64,000 nucleotides of DNA from Pseudomonas fragi (GTDB lineage: Bacteria; Pseudomonadota; Gammaproteobacteria; Pseudomonadales; Pseudomonadaceae). Within the stretch, counting starts at the first letter, position 1; each line of letters begins with the position of its first letter. The notes beneath the pieces are model-generated. The model did not search any database, was not told the origin of the DNA, and saw only the letters and a list, made by a program, of their open reading frames with translations. This document shows positions 63,314-64,000 of this stretch, in pieces. A program made the position numbers and the translations under genes. The stretch is from positions 1 to 64,000 of the forward strand of contig NZ_NQKQ01000005.1 of NCBI RefSeq assembly GCF_002269505.1, read 5' to 3'.

Positions 63314-64000
63314 TTACAGCGGTGCGCGTCGATCAGCCCAGGGGCAGGCCTGTTCCAGTTGCCCGGCCATTTGCAACAAGAGGTCTTCACGGCACCACCC
63401 GGCGCTGAACATCATGCCAATGGGCAGCCCGCCACGGCTGGTTCCTAGCGGCACCGACATGGACGGCTGGCCGCTGACATTGGCCAGCACGCTAAAGCCG
63501 ATGCTGCCGATAATGCCCTGAATATAGTGCTCATAATCCTGATCCAGACTGGCCTGCGCCAGCTCGGGGGTGAGCTGTGAAGTGACCGGGCTGAGCAACA
63601 GGTCGTAGTCGTCAAACAGATGCTCCATGCGGCTGCCGATCAACTCGAAACTGCGTCGGGCACGGTACAGGTTTTCGGCGCTGGCGGAAGTGGCGTTGTT
63701 TACCAGATAGCGGCTGACCGGCTCCAGTTCGTCGTCGTGCAACGGCCGGCCCAGGGCGGCTTCGCGATCACGCACGGCGGCCAGCAGCGCGGCCGCGCCC
63801 ACGGCACCGTGAGCGCCGTATACCTGCTGCGGGTCGACAGGCAGGGTCACGGGGTCGACCTGGTGTCCGAGGCCCAACAGCAAATCAACAGTAGTGTTCA
63901 AAACGCTGCGGATATCGGCGTCCAGTTCCAGGCCGGTCATGGCCTGATCGATCACGCCGATGCGCAATGAACCGGGGCTGCGGCGTACTGCCTCGCTAAA
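63314..64000 (-). CDS. Amidase (amidase-signature family), C-terminal part
   Basis: The frame is open to the window edge, so the N-terminal catalytic part (Ser-Ser-Lys triad) lies outside. The visible 228 residues include SPGSLRIGVIDQAMTGLELDADIRSVLNTTVDLLLGLGHQV, EPVSRYLVNNATSA, DDYDLLLSPVTSQLTPEL and NVSGQPSMSVPLGTSRGGLPIGMMFSAG. The last is the conserved C-terminal segment of amidase-signature enzymes. It would hydrolyse an amide or act like GatA, but the presence of an MFS gene suggests catabolism of an imported amide, which is an inference. Confidence 0.85.
   Translation of the reverse strand, partial: FSEAVRRSPGSLRIGVIDQAMTGLELDADIRSVLNTTVDLLLGLGHQVDPVTLPVDPQQVYGAHGAVGAAALLAAVRDREAALGRPLHDDELEPVSRYLVNNATSASAENLYRARRSFELIGSRMEHLFDDYDLLLSPVTSQLTPELAQASLDQDYEHYIQGIIGSIGFSVLANVSGQPSMSVPLGTSRGGLPIGMMFSAGWCREDLLLQMAGQLEQACPWADRRAPL

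Overview
The window is chromosomal DNA from a Pseudomonas, probably of the P. fluorescens lineage. The genus call rests on the complete dcw cluster in its gammaproteobacterial order with a Pseudomonas-type neighbourhood (rplM-rpsI-petABC-sspAB upstream, lpoA-yraN-gmhA-BON lipoprotein next to rsmI and rnpB), long-form TrpRS, an OprD-family porin, CheV and NorR/Hmp modules, and REP palindromes with the familiar GTGGGAGCGRGCYTGCTCGCGA core. The species call is an inference. Most of the window is high-GC core genome on both strands, with short spacers and clear terminators. I see no tRNA, CRISPR array, prophage or defence island.

Layout. 1-202: right end of an IS3-family element that appears to have cut an SMI1/KNR4-type gene. 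203-745: no supported gene. 746-2051: OmpA-like lipoprotein and convergent zapG. 2191-5392: alpha/beta hydrolase, trpS, zapE. 5438-8842 (minus): asparaginase, GlxA-type regulator, aldo/keto reductase. 9089-9924: rplM-rpsI. 10180-12763: cytochrome bc1 (petABC). 12949-13997: sspAB. 14052-17495 (minus): lpoA-yraN-gmhA-BON lipoprotein. 17713-19075: rsmI and the RNase P RNA.

19436-37265 is the complete division/cell-wall (dcw) run: mraZ, rsmH, ftsL, ftsI, murE, murF, mraY, murD, ftsW, murG, murC, ddlB, ftsQ, ftsA, ftsZ, lpxC. Nearly all junctions up to ddlB overlap by 1-11 bases or lie within a few bases, so translation is probably coupled. A promoter and a 10-bp-periodic MraZ-type operator precede mraZ. 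The products make UDP-MurNAc-pentapeptide, lipid I and lipid II, flip or polymerise it at the septum, and assemble the FtsZ/FtsA/FtsQL/FtsW/FtsI divisome. LpxC starts lipid A synthesis.

37316-52358 is signalling and envelope adaptation: two tandem Cache-GGDEF diguanylate cyclases, an OprD-family porin, a small exported protein, a four-gene minus-strand unit (RND adaptor, RND pump, OmpR-type regulator, sensor kinase), a 75-residue protein of unknown function, a PAS-containing chemoreceptor, a GNAT acetyltransferase and CheV. 52519-55389 is the divergent norR/hmp nitric-oxide detoxification pair with NorR boxes between them. 55711-61847 holds dsbB, an unusually long gene-free stretch, and the cyoABCDE bo3 oxidase/heme O operon. 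61930-64000 (minus) holds an MFS transporter and the C-terminal part of an amidase that continues past the window.

I found no convincing new multi-gene system. The items most worth following up are the IS-cut SMI1-type gene, the gene-free 800 bases before cyoA, the RND pump unit with its own two-component system and no outer-membrane gene, the YegP-like tail on TrpRS, and two small proteins of unknown function.
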